In this document: one piece after another, positions 62,348 to 64,000 of the stretch
Layout of the letters: each line of letters opens with the position of its first letter
Position numbering within the stretch: position 1 is the stretch's first letter
Assembly (NCBI GenBank): GCA_973895155.1
Contig: OZ316893.1
Location: forward strand, 4,216,001-4,280,000
Reading direction: 5' to 3'
DNA from: Marsupella aquatica
Taxonomy: Eukaryota; Marchantiophyta
Length of the DNA: 64,000 bases
The notes under the pieces: model-generated
Databases searched by the model: none
The model's input: only the letters and a program-made list of their open reading frames with translations
What the model was told of the DNA's origin: nothing
Made by a program: the position numbers and the translations under genes

Positions 62348-63862
62348 TGTCGTGGGGATTCTTTGTTTAGTAAGTTCCTCCTAAGTATAGCTTAGTAGTA
62401 TAGGATAGTAGTTTAAATTCTCGCATATGCAGTCTATAGTGTGCATGCTACAGTGCACAACCTACAGTGTGCATGCTACAGTACACGGTCTATAGTATGC
62501 ATGCTATATTGTTCGATCTACAGTGTGCATGCTACAGTGCAAGACCTACAGTGTACAATCTACAGTGTGCATGCTACAATGTACATGCTACAGTGTACGA
62601 TCTACAGTGTGCATGCTACAGTGTACAATCTACAGTGTGCATGTTACAGTGTACGATCTACAGTATGCATGCTATAGTGTACGATCTACAGTGTGCATAC
62701 TACAGTGTATTGTCTACAGTTGCTCCACTCACGTAACTACAGTACTAGCACACTTACTTGCCTTGGATGTGTGACACATGGCTTCCATCCGTGTGCCATG
62801 CTTGATCCGTGTGCTTGAGGTGTGAGCACTATAAATAAAGAGGAGAGGGGCTCTCTCCCCTCACTCCCCATTTTTCATCAACTAAGTTGTGAAGTCTTAA
62901 AAATCCATTGGACTTGATGATCTCTTCTATGAATATAACCCTTATGAAGTAGACCCACTCATGCACTCTTGCTTAGAGCTTCGGCTCGGCCAGGGATATT
63001 TTGTATGAGTCGGACCTTCAGAAAGTGTTGTCATTTGATAGGAGATGGTTATTAAGTTCTAAAAGAGTTGGAAAGTGCTCAACAATGCCTTGACATCATA
63101 TGCTCCCTTTTGGGTGAAATCCTTATGAAGTAGACTCACTCATGCACTCTTGCTTCGAGCTTCGGCTCGGCCAGAGGTATTTTGTATGAGTTGGACCTTC
63201 AGATAGTATTTTCATTCAAAAGAAGATCAACCTATTAAGATAAACATCTGCATGTATATACTTAGAGTTAACTCAATGCATGATATTTGTTTGAAATGGA
63301 TGATCTTTTTGTTGAATGATTCTATCTCTTGTCATTAGAATGAAAATTAGTTGGATGGAATATTTGATAGTACAATAATGCCCAGACCAGTACCTATTCT
63401 TCCTCTCCCTAATCCTTTCCTTATTAGAATTCATGTACTCCAAAAAGAGATAATGCACCAGCATATGACTTTTCACTTTGAAGAAGCATTTGCAACTGCG
63501 GTATTAAATTCAATAGAGCCAATTGTATACCCTTATGTAGTTTACGGGCAGGATTGGGCTTGCACAATTTTTATCTTGTATTGAGATGGATCTCAACAAA
63601 CCTCCCTCCGATGAGCCTCCCGTTTCTTTCTCGTTGGGAGATATTCGTTTTGTAACTCGACCCAAGGTAGCTGCCAAGGAGGCAATAGTCCGTAGGTATG
63701 GAGAAAAGGGTTATGATGTTGTGCTTTCATCCACGGAACCGTTCCTTGTGGTGTCTGCTACCCAGTCTAGAATAGTAATCATGATCTTAACTTAAGTTCT
63801 CTCTTGACACTAGCAGCCATAGACCCGGTGCTTCCTCAAGAACCACATTTTTCCCCCAGACA
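62348..63862 (+). repeat. Gypsy-2 3' LTR
   Basis: Starts TGTCGTGGGG and ends CCCCCAGACA, followed by GCGC. 1515 bp. Differs from the 5' LTR by isolated substitutions (for example TGTACATGC for TGTGCATGC, GAAGAAGC for GGAGAAGC) and one extra 28-bp minisatellite unit at about 62630-62660. Confidence 0.95.
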
Positions 63863-64000
63863 GCGCTCCATCATCATTTGACGATGAGATTTTTGATTCA
63901 TGTCAAAGGACTGCAGCATAATATGGAAAAGATTAAGAACAAGAACCTATCCATTAAGAACTAGGACCACTGAGATTCTGAGAAAATCTATTAAACCTTT
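63863..64000. other. Right flank of Gypsy-2, probably the continuation of element B
   Basis: After the GCGC duplication the sequence should be contiguous with 54895 in the pre-insertion locus. No coding signal can be read in 138 bp. Confidence 0.5.

Larger units (their letters stand above)
54900..63862 (+). mobile_element. Gypsy-2: intact young Ty3/Gypsy retrotransposon
   Basis: Complete structure: 5' LTR, primer site, Gag-protease ORF, polymerase ORF, purine-rich tract and 3' LTR. GCGC flanks both ends (54896-54899 and 63863-63866) as a 4-bp target duplication. LTR divergence is only a handful of bases plus one repeat unit, and no internal stops occur, so insertion is recent and the element may be competent. 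It is inserted next to element B. Confidence 0.93.

Overview
The window reads as nuclear DNA of a land plant, very repeat-rich and gene-poor. The evidence is Ty3/Gypsy, hAT and non-LTR remnants, short spliceosomal introns with GT..AG borders, TTTAGGG-like telomere-type runs, and an organelle-derived insert with a cob C-terminus and a mitochondrial-type tRNA-Trp. The native-type mitochondrial trnW argues weakly for a fern, lycophyte or bryophyte rather than a flowering plant (inference). Only one candidate ordinary host gene is visible, a small basic protein at 10983-11363.

Layout. 1-9 kb: simple and tandem repeats and a broken non-LTR retrotransposon (about 3.4-6.6 kb, minus). 9-17 kb: mostly unassigned sequence around the small gene, with three MITE-like insertions. 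17.4-18.4 kb: probable mitochondrial insert. 18.4-23.4 kb: repeats, an LTR-like remnant and an hAT relic. 23.6-35.3 kb: element A. 37.0-46.6 kb: a Ty3/Gypsy element (Gypsy-1) whose polyprotein carries a cytosine-5 DNA methyltransferase domain between protease and reverse transcriptase, and a PHD finger at its end. 46.6-54.9 kb: element B. 54.9-63.86 kb: a young, intact Ty3/Gypsy element (Gypsy-2) with near-identical 1.5 kb LTRs and a 4-bp target duplication, inserted beside the F-box gene of element B.

The most unusual content is the pair A and B. They are diverged relatives: each carries an F-box-like gene followed, in the same orientation, by a long spliced gene that joins a ParB-like domain to an amino-methyltransferase-like domain with an acidic tail. 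A also carries a convergent transposase-like gene (a 'DNT..NKN' and 'GHTHDQID' protein, DUF7869-like by eye) and imperfect terminal inverted repeats. B instead continues into a Ulp1-type protease and three FCP1/NIF-like modules with decayed catalytic motifs. Each element has its own palindrome scattered through its non-coding parts. In A it is CGATAAATTTATCG and variants, about 22 copies, usually followed about 7 nt later by GCATT. In B it is ACGCG-N6-CGCGT, six copies, nearly one per inferred intron or gene gap. An element-encoded protein that reads the element's own motif, for methylation, anti-silencing or transposition, is the natural hypothesis, but it is untested.

All elements except Gypsy-2 are decayed. 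Nineteen in-frame stops were located in otherwise open frames; 13 are TAG and 3 are TGA, most easily explained as CAG to TAG and CGA to TGA changes, as expected from deamination of methylated CHG and CG cytosines.
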